From an uncultured Acetatifactor sp. (GTDB lineage Bacteria > Bacillota > Clostridia > Lachnospirales > Lachnospiraceae): a stretch of 29,787 bases of DNA. The stretch lies in contig CAJTVB010000034.1 in NCBI GenBank assembly GCA_910579755.1, positions 1 to 29,787 on the forward strand, read 5' to 3'. The notes beneath the pieces are model-generated. The model searched no databases. It was given only the letters and a program-made list of their open reading frames with translations, and was not told the origin of the DNA. Position numbers and translations under genes: made by a program. Below, in pieces: positions 1 through 8,407 of this stretch; the first letter of the stretch is position 1; every line of letters starts with the position of its first letter.

Positions 1-34
1 AAAAATAGGTTCTGAAAGCCCCATGAAATAAGGG

Positions 35-3000
35 TTGAAGATTCCGAGAAGTTATTATTTTGATGCGGAGGGCAATCCTGCAGTCCGCAAGGAATACGGC
101 TGCGCCATGTTTGAGAGCTTTTATTATGATGACGGAGCTTTGAAAGAACGCAGGTATTATGCTTTCCCGGAGGGCCGGCAGGAGCTGGTGATGCGCAGAG
201 ATACGGGATATGCCATAATCCGGTATGAGTATGACAGCAATGGGAATCAGAATTCTCAGACCTATTTTGACGCGGATGAGCAGCCGGTGGTCAGCACAAA
301 GTACCACTGCGCCGGGATTTTGTCAGAGTATGATGACTATGGAAATGAAATTGAGACACGGTATGTGGATTGGGACGGCGGGCTCATGAACCGGGACGAC
401 TACGGCTTTGCCCGGGTACTCAGGGAATACGATTCGAAAAGGGGAAAGCTGTTAAGCGAACGCTATTTCGATGCGGAAGGCCAGCCTGCCATACGAAAAG
501 GATATGGGTACGCTTTCTATGAGCAGTATTATGATGAGCGCGGGAACTGGCGGGAAACCAGATATTATAAATCGCATAACAATGACAAGGAGGATCTGAC
601 CCTGCGGGAGAATACAGGCTATGCAGTTGTACGCAACGAATATAATGAATATGGCGAGCTGAGCGCGCAGCGTTTTTATGATGAGGCAGGAATGCCTGTT
701 GTCAGTACGGAGAGTCATTGCACCGGTTTTTTATATGAGTATGACAAGCAGGGAAGGCGGAGCCGGATCAGCTACCTGGGACTGGACGGAAAGCCGGCGG
801 ATCGAAGCGACTATGGCTGCGCCTATGTAAGTGTTCAATATGACGATGCCGGCAGAGTGGTTCAGGAGTCTTATTTTGGTGTGGACGGAAGGCTGGTGAT
901 ACGAAAGGACCGGGGATATGCCTCTTTTAAAAAGGTTTATGAGGACGGGAAGCTTGTACAGGAGCAATATTCGGGCCTGAGTAAAGAGCCGGTTCCGGAT
1001 AAGGACACCGGCTATGCCATGATAAAATGGGAATATGATGAATACGGAAATACACGCCTGACTTCTTTTTACGGAGTGGATGGAAAGCCTGTTATCAGCT
1101 CAAAATATCAATGCGCCGGGATAAGGTCTGTTTATGATGAAAAAGGAAATAATTCAGAAATATGGTATCTGAATTGGGACGGTGAGCTCATGAACCGGGG
1201 AGATTACGGCTGCGCAAAAATTTTGCGGGAATTTGACGGCTCCGGAGATATTGTAAAAGCATACTATTTTGATGCCGGGGAGGATCCGATCATCAGAAAG
1301 GATCTGGGCTATGCGTCCTTTGAAAAGATTTATGACAGCAAAACCAACAGATGGAGCGAGAGCAGATATTTTGATACCCAGCCAAGACTTACAATACGTA
1401 AGGATTATGGCTATGCCCTGATAAAGGTGGAATATGATCCCTGGGGACGGGAAAAGATCTATACTTATTACGGTATGGACGAGGAGCCGATTATCAGCTC
1501 CCATTATCATTGCGCAGGAATGGAATATTTTTATGATGAAAAAGGAAACCGCACAAAGATTCATTATCTGTCGCCGGACAGAAGTCTGATGACCCGGATT
1601 GACCTTGGATGTGCCCAGGTTGAAAAAAAATACAATGAATCCGGACGGCTGATCGGGGAGGCTTATCTGGACGCAGAGGGTGAGGCGGCTGTGCGTAAGG
1701 AGCGGGGCTATGCTTCTTACGAGGAGATTTATTCCGGAAACGGGCTGTTGCTGGAGGGCAGGTATTATGGATTGGACGGTAGCCCGGTGCTCAGGAAGGA
1801 TCTGGGCTATGCAGTGGTGACGTACAGCTACGATGCCTATGGGCGCCGGACAGCCATGCATTTCCTTGGAGCAGATGGACGGCCTGTGATCAGTACCGAG
1901 TATGATTGTGCCGGGATTACAAACCGATACGAAAACGGAAATGAAGTGGAAATCCGGTACTATGGGCTGGAGGGTCAATTGATGAACCGGGATGACTATG
2001 GCTGTGCGCAGATTCTCAAGGAGTATGACGACTTTGGGTATCTAAAAAGGGAAATCTATTTTGATGCAGAAGGAGAGAGAGTCATCCGAAAGGATTTGGG
2101 CTATGCCATATGTGAAAAGGAGTATGATCCCTATCATAGATGGGTGGAGGACAGATATTACAATATTCAGGAGAAGCTGACATTAAAACGGGATATTGGA
2201 GTGGCCATATTAACGCTGGAACGTGACGCATACGGGCGGGAAGGCCAATATATGTATTACGGCAGGGATGAACAGCCTATATTACATAAAGAATATAAAT
2301 GCTATGGAATGCGCTATTCTTATGATGAGCTGGGAAACCAGACTTTAATTCAGTATCTGTCACCGGAGGGCGAAATGATGCTCCGCAGTGATTTGGCATG
2401 TATGCAGGTGAAACAGGAATATGATGCCTGGGGAAGACTGACAAAAGAGACCTACTGCGATGCGGAAGGAAAGCCTGTGTCAAGGCCGGAGCACGGCTAT
2501 GCGGCATATTTTATTGACTATGAATATGGCAGGCGGATGGGGATTGGGTATCTGGATTCCCAGGGAAAACCCGCGGTGAGAACAGATGTAGGATATGCCA
2601 CAGCCCGATATGCCTATAACGAGCTGGGCCAGCGCACATGGGAAAGCTACTTTGACGATGAGGATCATCTGGTACTGCATAAAGAATACCATTGTGCCAT
2701 GATTAAAAACCAATATGACGAAAGAGGAAACCGCGCTTATATTTGGTATTACGGATTGGACGGAGAGCGGATTGTCCGCAAGGATTTCGGGGCCATGGTA
2801 AATTATATGGCGTATGATGCGTATGATCGCATGATATGGGATGCATATTACATTTATGAAGAGCCAGAGTACCAGCCGGTAATTCGAAAGGATATGAGGT
2901 ACTTTGCCATTCGGTATACGTACAATAAGCAGGGAAAATACAAAAAAAAGCAATATTTGGATGTGAATAAAGATCCTGTGATGCATAAGACAAAAGGTTA

Positions 3001-3187
3001 TGCGGAATGCCGGTGGTTTTACAATGAGTTGGGACAGCTGGAATATCTGCGGTATTATGACAAGGATGAAAAACCGGTTAATATACCGGAGGGCTATGCG
3101 GAAATGGAATATATTTATGATGCCTCCGGAAATGCGGTGGACTGGATATATCGGGATACCGCCGGCAATGAGGTGACGCCGAAATAA
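35..3187 (+). CDS. Giant YD/RHS-like tandem-repeat protein (5' end uncertain)
   Basis: This 1050-residue protein consists almost wholly of tandem units of about 33 residues, each with a YDxxGN-like turn, a Y-x-x-x-D-G segment and an xRKDxGYA segment. The pattern recalls YD/RHS repeats, but the unit is longer than the usual ~20 residues. No signal peptide, membrane helix, sorting motif or enzymatic domain is visible. The listed start is a TTG with no properly spaced ribosome site, and an in-frame TAA lies six bases upstream. The next in-frame ATG (107) also lacks a ribosome site. The real gene may therefore start elsewhere or be a truncated remnant of a longer array. The long intact frame argues that this part is, or recently was, translated. 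The cellular role is unknown; binding or surface functions known for YD proteins are only an analogy. Confidence 0.75.
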   Translation: MKIPRSYYFDAEGNPAVRKEYGCAMFESFYYDDGALKERRYYAFPEGRQELVMRRDTGYAIIRYEYDSNGNQNSQTYFDADEQPVVSTKYHCAGILSEYDDYGNEIETRYVDWDGGLMNRDDYGFARVLREYDSKRGKLLSERYFDAEGQPAIRKGYGYAFYEQYYDERGNWRETRYYKSHNNDKEDLTLRENTGYAVVRNEYNEYGELSAQRFYDEAGMPVVSTESHCTGFLYEYDKQGRRSRISYLGLDGKPADRSDYGCAYVSVQYDDAGRVVQESYFGVDGRLVIRKDRGYASFKKVYEDGKLVQEQYSGLSKEPVPDKDTGYAMIKWEYDEYGNTRLTSFYGVDGKPVISSKYQCAGIRSVYDEKGNNSEIWYLNWDGELMNRGDYGCAKILREFDGSGDIVKAYYFDAGEDPIIRKDLGYASFEKIYDSKTNRWSESRYFDTQPRLTIRKDYGYALIKVEYDPWGREKIYTYYGMDEEPIISSHYHCAGMEYFYDEKGNRTKIHYLSPDRSLMTRIDLGCAQVEKKYNESGRLIGEAYLDAEGEAAVRKERGYASYEEIYSGNGLLLEGRYYGLDGSPVLRKDLGYAVVTYSYDAYGRRTAMHFLGADGRPVISTEYDCAGITNRYENGNEVEIRYYGLEGQLMNRDDYGCAQILKEYDDFGYLKREIYFDAEGERVIRKDLGYAICEKEYDPYHRWVEDRYYNIQEKLTLKRDIGVAILTLERDAYGREGQYMYYGRDEQPILHKEYKCYGMRYSYDELGNQTLIQYLSPEGEMMLRSDLACMQVKQEYDAWGRLTKETYCDAEGKPVSRPEHGYAAYFIDYEYGRRMGIGYLDSQGKPAVRTDVGYATARYAYNELGQRTWESYFDDEDHLVLHKEYHCAMIKNQYDERGNRAYIWYYGLDGERIVRKDFGAMVNYMAYDAYDRMIWDAYYIYEEPEYQPVIRKDMRYFAIRYTYNKQGKYKKKQYLDVNKDPVMHKTKGYAECRWFYNELGQLEYLRYYDKDEKPVNIPEGYAEMEYIYDASGNAVDWIYRDTAGNEVTPK
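56..3160 (+). repeat. Coding array of about 7.5 four-unit super-repeats
   Basis: The ~33-residue units fall into four types in fixed order: A (xIRKDxGYAsf), B (LTLRKDTGYAvv), C (PVISxxYHCAG) and D (LMNRxDYGCAq). The A-type anchor codon recurs at 95, 503, 911, 1304, 1703, 2096, 2492 and 2894, so the super-repeat is 131-136 residues (393-408 bases). There are seven full ABCD cycles, then one A and one B unit and a short tail. The copies are diverged at DNA level, so the array is old rather than a recent slippage product. Confidence 0.8.
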
Positions 3188-3191
3188 GGGG

Positions 3192-3220
3192 TTGCAAATA
3201 GGCGGACATCCTGCTATAAA
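3192..3220 (+). promoter_or_regulatory. Predicted sigma-A promoter for the GH27 gene
   Basis: TTGCAA at 3192-3197 and TATAAA at 3215-3220 are separated by exactly 17 bases. Initiation would fall near 3227, giving a leader of about 130 bases that includes the paired hairpins at 3238-3270. Confidence 0.6.
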
Positions 3221-3237
3221 TCAGGTAAGGGAATTCC

Positions 3238-3270
3238 TGCCATCCAGGATGGCAGCCATCTTGGATGGCA
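3238..3270 (+). promoter_or_regulatory. Two tandem dyads in the GH27 leader
   Basis: TGCCAT-CCAGG-ATGGCA (3238-3254) is followed directly by GCCATC-TTG-GATGGC (3255-3269). Each is a perfect inverted repeat, and the two are near copies of each other. No U-run follows, so they are not terminators. They lie just after the predicted start of transcription and could be a double operator or an RNA structure. Confidence 0.5.
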
Positions 3271-3357
3271 CGGACTGACGGCGGTGAAGCGGCACGTTCG
3301 GAGGACGGGAGGAAGACCTGAGAGTATGAAATTCACAGGGAAAGGATTGAAACGAAG

Positions 3358-4671
3358 ATGAAAATGACCATGAAAAAGGCTCCCATGGGCTGGAACAGCT
3401 ACGATTATTATGACACCACGGTGAATGAGGAGCAGGTAAAAGCCAACGCGGATTACATGGCGGAGCACCTGAAGGACTGCGGCTGGGAATATGTGGTGGT
3501 GGATATCCAGTGGTACGCCAAAGATGCAGGAAGTATGCGGGATCAGTATCAGTATATTCCCTTCGGCGATATGGAGATGGATGAGCACGGCAGATACCAG
3601 CCTGCGGTGAACCGTTTTCCCTCATCTGCGGGCGGAAAGGGCTTTGGGCCTCTGGCGGATTATGTTCACAGCCTGGGACTGAAGTTTGGGATACATATTA
3701 TGAGAGGCATTCCCAGACTGGCGGCCCATCGGCAGCTTCCCCTGCCGGGTACTTCGCTGACGGCGGCCCAGGCTGCGGATCCTGCCTCTATCTGCGGCTG
3801 GAATACGGATATGTACGGGGTGCAGGACAATGAAGCGGGACGGATCTATTATGATTCCCTGATACAAATGTATGCGGACTGGGGCGTGGATTTCATCAAA
3901 TGTGACGATATCTGCGACAGCTGGATGTACCGGCATGAGGGCTTCAGCGGCTGGCATGAGACCAGAATGCTTCACCAGGCCATCGAAAAGTGCGGCAGGG
4001 ATATTGTGCTGAGCCTTTCACCGGGACCTGCCCATATTGACCGGGCCTGGCAGTACGAGAAATATGCCAATATGTGGCGGATTACGGATGATTACTGGGA
4101 CCGCTGGGATCTGCTTTTGAATATGTTCGAGCGCTGTGAGCTCTGGCAGAACCATGTGGCCGACGGATGCTATCCCGACTGCGACATGCTGCCCCTGGGA
4201 CGGCTGGGAAAGGGCTTCGGCCAGGAGAGAGAGACTCATTTTACCAGGGAAGAGCAAAAGACCATGATGACGCTCTGGTGTATCTTCGGTTCACCGCTGA
4301 TGATCGGAGCGGAGCTGACCAAGCTGGATGAGTGGACCCAATGGCTTTTGACCCGGAAGGAGATTTTGAAGCTGACGGAAGGCGGCTATGCAGGCAGACA
4401 GGTGGAGCGGGACAGCCGCCGGGCCGTGTGGAGCTGCTTCAACGAAGAGACAGGAGAGCGTTACCTGGCGCTGTTTAATCTGAGCGACGAAGAGCAGGTT
4501 CTTTCCTGTGACTGTCATCAGGTGGAGCAGTTTGCAGGGAGGAAGGCGCCGGCGGCCCGGGAGCTGTGGACCGGAGAAGAGGTTTCGGCAGAAGCCGGAC
4601 TGCTCAGTGCGTCGGTGCCGGCCCATGGGGCAAAGCTCTTTTTGCTGGAGAATCTGCAGAAAGAAGGCTGA
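3358..4671 (+). CDS. Glycoside hydrolase family 27, alpha-galactosidase-like
   Basis: A 437-residue GH27-type (beta/alpha)8 glycosidase, expected to release terminal alpha-linked galactose; related specificities in GH27 (alpha-N-acetylgalactosaminide, beta-L-arabinopyranoside) cannot be excluded. The N-terminal MGWNSYDYY, the VVVDIQWY strand and FIKCDD, carrying the likely nucleophile D183, are family hallmarks. The acid/base is probably D245 in WRITDDYWD. A small beta domain ends the protein. No signal peptide is present, so it probably acts on imported oligosaccharides in the cytoplasm. A GGAAAGGA ribosome site precedes the ATG at 3358; in-frame ATGs at 3364 and 3370 are possible alternatives. 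The promoter at 3192 and the paired dyads point to its own regulation. It is followed 26 bases later by an unrelated Mrr-type gene. Confidence 0.88.
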   Translation: MKMTMKKAPMGWNSYDYYDTTVNEEQVKANADYMAEHLKDCGWEYVVVDIQWYAKDAGSMRDQYQYIPFGDMEMDEHGRYQPAVNRFPSSAGGKGFGPLADYVHSLGLKFGIHIMRGIPRLAAHRQLPLPGTSLTAAQAADPASICGWNTDMYGVQDNEAGRIYYDSLIQMYADWGVDFIKCDDICDSWMYRHEGFSGWHETRMLHQAIEKCGRDIVLSLSPGPAHIDRAWQYEKYANMWRITDDYWDRWDLLLNMFERCELWQNHVADGCYPDCDMLPLGRLGKGFGQERETHFTREEQKTMMTLWCIFGSPLMIGAELTKLDEWTQWLLTRKEILKLTEGGYAGRQVERDSRRAVWSCFNEETGERYLALFNLSDEEQVLSCDCHQVEQFAGRKAPAARELWTGEEVSAEAGLLSASVPAHGAKLFLLENLQKEG

Positions 4672-4697
4672 TTGTCTGGCAGGAAGGGAGAAACGGC

Positions 4698-5147
4698 ATG
4701 ATACCTGTGATCATTTCTGTTATAGGAGCAGTACTGCTTCTGGGCCTTATGGCCGTCTGGCTGGCCAGACGGCGGGCAGGGCGCTCTTTCAGAGAGTATG
4801 ACGGACTGGAGGGCCATGACTTTGAATATTACTGTGCGGAGCTGTTGAAAAGACATGGCTTCCAGGAGGTGGAGGTGACGAAGGGAAGCGGCGATTATGG
4901 GGTGGATATTCTGGCGGAAAAAGACGGTGTCACCTACGCCATTCAGTGCAAGAGCTACACGGCTCCCGTGGGGGTCAAGGCGGTTCAGGAGGCCTATGCC
5001 GGGCGGGATTATTATGACCGCATGGTGGGGGCCGTGCTCACCAACCAGTATTTCACCCAGCCGGCGGTGGAGGCCGCCAGGAAGCTGAAAATACTTTTGT
5101 GGGACAGAGGATACCTGGAGGGCATGCTGGAGGAGGAAGTATATTAG
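4698..5147 (+). CDS. Membrane-anchored Mrr-type restriction-endonuclease-fold protein
   Basis: A 149-residue protein. Residues 2-23 form one hydrophobic helix followed by RRR, so the C-terminal domain should lie in the cytoplasm. Residues 35-145 match the Mrr_cat type of PD-(D/E)xK nuclease fold: GLEGHDFEYYCAELL, then GDYGVDI with D70, then AIQCKSY with the Q83-x-K85 pair, and VGVKAVQEAYAGRDYY. All catalytic positions seem intact. The ATG at 4698 was chosen because AGGAAGGGAG lies seven bases upstream; a longer frame overlapping the GH27 gene lacks support. Such short membrane-tethered Mrr proteins occur in Firmicutes without a methylase partner, and none is seen here. DNA cleavage is inferred from the fold only. 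Confidence 0.8.
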   Translation: MIPVIISVIGAVLLLGLMAVWLARRRAGRSFREYDGLEGHDFEYYCAELLKRHGFQEVEVTKGSGDYGVDILAEKDGVTYAIQCKSYTAPVGVKAVQEAYAGRDYYDRMVGAVLTNQYFTQPAVEAARKLKILLWDRGYLEGMLEEEVY

Positions 5148-5157
5148 GAGGAAGCGT

Positions 5158-6981
5158 CTAAGGGGAGGATTCCTCCAGCAGCTGTGCCAAGGCGGTAAAG
5201 TCCGCTGGTCCGTTGTCCAGGAGAAAGCGGTTAAACTGCAGGTCCGTGTATTCCTCGCCCCAGAGCTGCAGTGCATTTTCCCGAAGAGACAGGATTTCCA
5301 GATAGCCAAGATAGTATTTTAAGTAGTTGCAGGGGGACTGGACAATATATGTATATACTGCTTTCGCCGAGTCGCTGTCGGTGACTCCGAAGCTCTCCAG
5401 GACCTTGGCGATCTGGCTGTAGGAGGCGCCTTCGTAATGAATCATAATGTCCAGAAGGGAATAGAGGCATAGCTGCACGCTGCGGTTATGCTTTTCTATT
5501 TGTACCAGCAGGGCCTCCTGGTCCTGCTGTCTTTCCTGATACAGCTGAGCAGCATAATCATAAGAAAGGAATTCCACATATAAAGCCCACCCTTCCGTAT
5601 AGCCCCCATACCACAGCAATTGCCGCACGGGCCGGTCTCCTGTGGACAGGGCCAGACGATTGGCGTATACTGTCTGATACAGGTGGCCGGGATAGCCCTC
5701 ATGGGCCAGAGTGGTGTACAGCTCCAGACCGTAGGGGGTTTTCTGCTGATTGATATAGATCACATTGTGGTCAGTGTCGTCCAAGGGAGCGGTCAGGTAA
5801 AAGGCGGGGGCGCAATATTCCTCCAAACTGGGAGAAACGGGCTTCACTGCCAGGCTGGAGGAACCCCCGGGAAGCTCCGGAAAGCTTCCTTCCATGCGTA
5901 TCTTCAGGTCTGCCAGCATCTGCGTCACGCTGGTGTAGGGAAAGGAGGGAAGGCTTCCCTCCGTGTAGCGCCGGGCGGCCTCCGGGTACCGGGCTGCCAG
6001 ATTTTGGATGGTTTCATATTCCAGTGTAAACTGGCTGGTGAGAAGCTCCTGGATTTCCGGAACAGAGCGGGATGAGCCGGTCTGGGACTGCAGGAGCGCC
6101 TCATAATAGGCCTTTCCCTGAGGCCGGGAGGCCAGGCCTTCCATGGGAACGGACTCATCCTCAAGTAAAAGAAGTCCGTCTCCCAGAGTCGTGTAGGCAG
6201 GAAGCAGTATGGTTTTTAAAAGCCGGTCATTTTGGCTCAGATATTTTTCAAATTCCGCTTCTGTGATAAGCCCTTCCTGACATAGCTCATCCAATCGTTC
6301 CCGAAAGGTGACCTGCAGGAAGTGGGAGCCGTCCTCCAGAGCATCCGCTGTGATTATGGTATCACATTGCTCTCTGACCTGCCGAAGGGAGGAGGCGGGC
6401 ATGGAAAGCCCTGCGGCGGCTTTCTCCTGCTCATAGGTCAGCAGGGAAGCGAAGTAATCGTCGGTCTGCTCTAAAAGTGCAAGATAGTCCTCTACGTCCC
6501 GCCGGCTGCGAAATGCATATTCCGCCAGCAGGATGGGAAGCTGGGTCTGAGCGCCTGAGGCGGGGGAGAGGGGCTCGCTGTAATATGTAAAGCTGCCTAA
6601 AGCCAGCGAATTTTCCAGGCAGCGGATCAGAAGCTGGCAGAGAACTGTATCAGAATCCGTAAGCTTCCTTTGATCCAGGGTCTTTAACGCCGCAAGAGTA
6701 TTTTCCGTGGCCGCCTGTCCCTTTAGAACACCTTCTGCGCTGTATTGGGGCAGGATGGGGCGGTAATCGTAAATGCCGAAATCCTCAGGCCGGGCCAGAG
6801 TATAGTGCATGTTTAAGGTATTGGAGGACATTTCATCTGCAAAAATCTGCGATGTGATATTGTCGAAACGCTTTTCATCCTGTCGGAAGGTAAAAAGAAA
6901 CAGCGTAATGCCGCTGAAGGCAAACAGCATCACCGCAAAAAGCAGCAGCTGTTTCAAAGAGAGGTGTGTGCGCTTTTTCAA
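5158..6981 (-). CDS. DUF885 family membrane-anchored metallopeptidase-like protein
   Basis: A 607-residue DUF885 protein. Residues 11-32 form a hydrophobic signal anchor after a basic start (MKKRTHLSLK), placing the rest outside the cell. The signature HEGYPGH begins at H427 and is followed about 38 residues later by TEGWALYVE, giving the HExxxGH plus Glu arrangement of a zinc site related to family M32 peptidases. Substrate is unknown. The start is a TTG at 6981 (complement) with AGGTGA seven bases before it; no in-frame ATG is nearer. The gene ends ten bases from the convergent Mrr-type gene, leaving no room for a terminator between them. Confidence 0.82.
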   Translation of the reverse strand: MKKRTHLSLKQLLLFAVMLFAFSGITLFLFTFRQDEKRFDNITSQIFADEMSSNTLNMHYTLARPEDFGIYDYRPILPQYSAEGVLKGQAATENTLAALKTLDQRKLTDSDTVLCQLLIRCLENSLALGSFTYYSEPLSPASGAQTQLPILLAEYAFRSRRDVEDYLALLEQTDDYFASLLTYEQEKAAAGLSMPASSLRQVREQCDTIITADALEDGSHFLQVTFRERLDELCQEGLITEAEFEKYLSQNDRLLKTILLPAYTTLGDGLLLLEDESVPMEGLASRPQGKAYYEALLQSQTGSSRSVPEIQELLTSQFTLEYETIQNLAARYPEAARRYTEGSLPSFPYTSVTQMLADLKIRMEGSFPELPGGSSSLAVKPVSPSLEEYCAPAFYLTAPLDDTDHNVIYINQQKTPYGLELYTTLAHEGYPGHLYQTVYANRLALSTGDRPVRQLLWYGGYTEGWALYVEFLSYDYAAQLYQERQQDQEALLVQIEKHNRSVQLCLYSLLDIMIHYEGASYSQIAKVLESFGVTDSDSAKAVYTYIVQSPCNYLKYYLGYLEILSLRENALQLWGEEYTDLQFNRFLLDNGPADFTALAQLLEESSP

Positions 6982-7118
6982 GGAGGATTCACCTGATCGA
7001 AATAAATGTTGATTTAATATATGAGAGGAAGGAGACGGATATGTGTGCCGGCGGCAAGGACAAAATACCGGGCCGGGAAGATATGACAGAAGAATAGGAG
7101 CAGGAACCGAAATGAAAG

Positions 7119-7156
7119 TTGTATATAATACAATTTATAAATTTGTATGATAAAAT
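7119..7156. promoter_or_regulatory. AraR-like operator region between divergent genes
   Basis: TTGTATATAATACAA at 7119-7133 is a perfect 6-bp dyad around ATA. A second half-site, ATTTGTATGATAAAAT, lies at 7141-7156. Both resemble the TTGTAC...GTACAA half-sites known for Bacillus AraR, though the spacing differs. The region lies 37 bases upstream of the araR promoter and could also affect the divergent DUF885 gene. Confidence 0.4.
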
Positions 7157-7169
7157 TTCCTGCGGCGTA

Positions 7170-7198
7170 TTGACATATATTTACAACTTCACTATACT
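7170..7198 (+). promoter_or_regulatory. Consensus promoter directly abutting araR
   Basis: TTGACA at 7170-7175 and TATACT at 7193-7198 with a 17-base spacer form a near-perfect sigma-A promoter. Initiation would be expected at about 7204-7206, which is the A of the araR start codon at 7205. Confidence 0.7.
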
Positions 7199-7204
7199 GA
7201 AAGC

Positions 7205-8287
7205 ATGGATAAAAAGCAGACAAAGTACGATGGCATTGTTCGTCATGTGGAAAACTTAATCGAGAAAGGTGTCCTGAAGCCCGGGGACAGGGTGCCCTCG
7301 GAAAACCGGCTCAGCGACGAGTTTGGCATCAGCCGGCAGACGGTGCGCAGGGCCATCGGAATTCTGGAGGAAAAGGGGGTGCTGCGCAGAGTCAGAGGCA
7401 GTGGAACCTATGTGAATTATGACCGCAGGGAGAATCTGGGGCAGCAGGGGCGCATTGCTGTAGTGACTACCTATGTGGATAGCTATATTTTTCCCAGGAC
7501 GATTCAGGGGATTGAAAGCCTGCTGTTTGAACGGGGCTATTCGGTGCAGATTTCTTTTACCAACAACACTCTGGAGCGGGAAAAAAATGTGCTAACCGAC
7601 TTAATCAGCAGGGACGATGTGGCCGGCGTTATTGTGGAGGGCACCAAGAGCGGTCTTCCCAATCCCAATCTGCAGCTTTACAGGAAGCTGATAAACCGCA
7701 GGATTCCTCTGCTGTTTATCAATACCTTTTACCCGGAGCTTGATGTGCCCCATGTGTCTTTAAACGATGTAAAGGCGGCCCAGACGGCAGTGAATTTTCT
7801 GATTGAAAAGGGACATCGGGATATAGGTGCTATTCTGAAGCTGGATGATGGCCAGGGGAGGCTGCGATATCTGGGGTATCTGCAGGCCATGGAGGCGGCG
7901 GGGCTTACGGTGACGGACTCCCGTCTGGTCTGGATTGATACGGATGAAGCCAGCCAGCTGAATTACTGCCGGGAAAAGATATTGAACCGGGTAGAGGCAT
8001 GCAGCGCTTTGTTCTGCTATAATGACCAGGTGGCCTTCCAGCTGATTCGTATGCTTCGGGAGAAGGGGCTGCGTGTGCCGGAGGATGTGTCGGTGATCAG
8101 CGTGGACGATTCGGACCTTGCCCTGCACAGCGAGGTGCCCATCACATCCCTGCCCCACCCCAAGGAGCGGCTTGGGATCCGGGCAGCGGAGACGCTGCTT
8201 GATATGATCGACAGGAAAAAGAGAGAGTATACCTACGAGTTTGATACCAGGGTCATCGAAAGGGATTCCGTGGGAAGACGGGAATGA
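7205..8287 (+). CDS. araR: GntR/LacI-chimera regulator, AraR-like
   Basis: A 360-residue repressor-type protein. Residues 1-72 are a GntR winged helix (PSENRLSDEFGISRQTVRRAIGIL, then GVLRRVRGSGTYV). Residues about 80-355 are a LacI/periplasmic-binding-type effector domain (IAVVTTYVDSYIFPRTIQGIE; FINTFYPELDVPHVSLND; CYNDQVAFQLI; SVDDSD). This fusion is typical of AraR, the L-arabinose-responsive repressor of Firmicutes. It heads the kinase-epimerase-transketolase operon, which supports that role. No ribosome site precedes the ATG and the promoter lies immediately upstream, so the mRNA may be leaderless. The ligand could instead be a related pentose or pentulose. Confidence 0.85.
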   Translation: MDKKQTKYDGIVRHVENLIEKGVLKPGDRVPSENRLSDEFGISRQTVRRAIGILEEKGVLRRVRGSGTYVNYDRRENLGQQGRIAVVTTYVDSYIFPRTIQGIESLLFERGYSVQISFTNNTLEREKNVLTDLISRDDVAGVIVEGTKSGLPNPNLQLYRKLINRRIPLLFINTFYPELDVPHVSLNDVKAAQTAVNFLIEKGHRDIGAILKLDDGQGRLRYLGYLQAMEAAGLTVTDSRLVWIDTDEASQLNYCREKILNRVEACSALFCYNDQVAFQLIRMLREKGLRVPEDVSVISVDDSDLALHSEVPITSLPHPKERLGIRAAETLLDMIDRKKREYTYEFDTRVIERDSVGRRE

Positions 8288-8407
8288 GAGACGGGAATAT
8301 GACACCGCCGTCTATGGCCCGGGCTGCCGGGAAAACCAATGGGACGAGAAGCAAGAAGTCATGAGAATAAAAGGCCGTGTGTCGGCGGAAAGCGAGGAAG
8401 AAGGTAA

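Noticed and set aside
1154..1978. 274-codon minus-strand frame inside the repeat gene
   Set aside because: It arises from the repeated codons of the plus-strand gene and itself shows only the mirrored repeat pattern.
7124..7129. TATAAT as a second plus-strand promoter for araR
   Set aside because: It is part of the dyad and has no acceptable -35 element at the right distance; the promoter at 7170 is much better.
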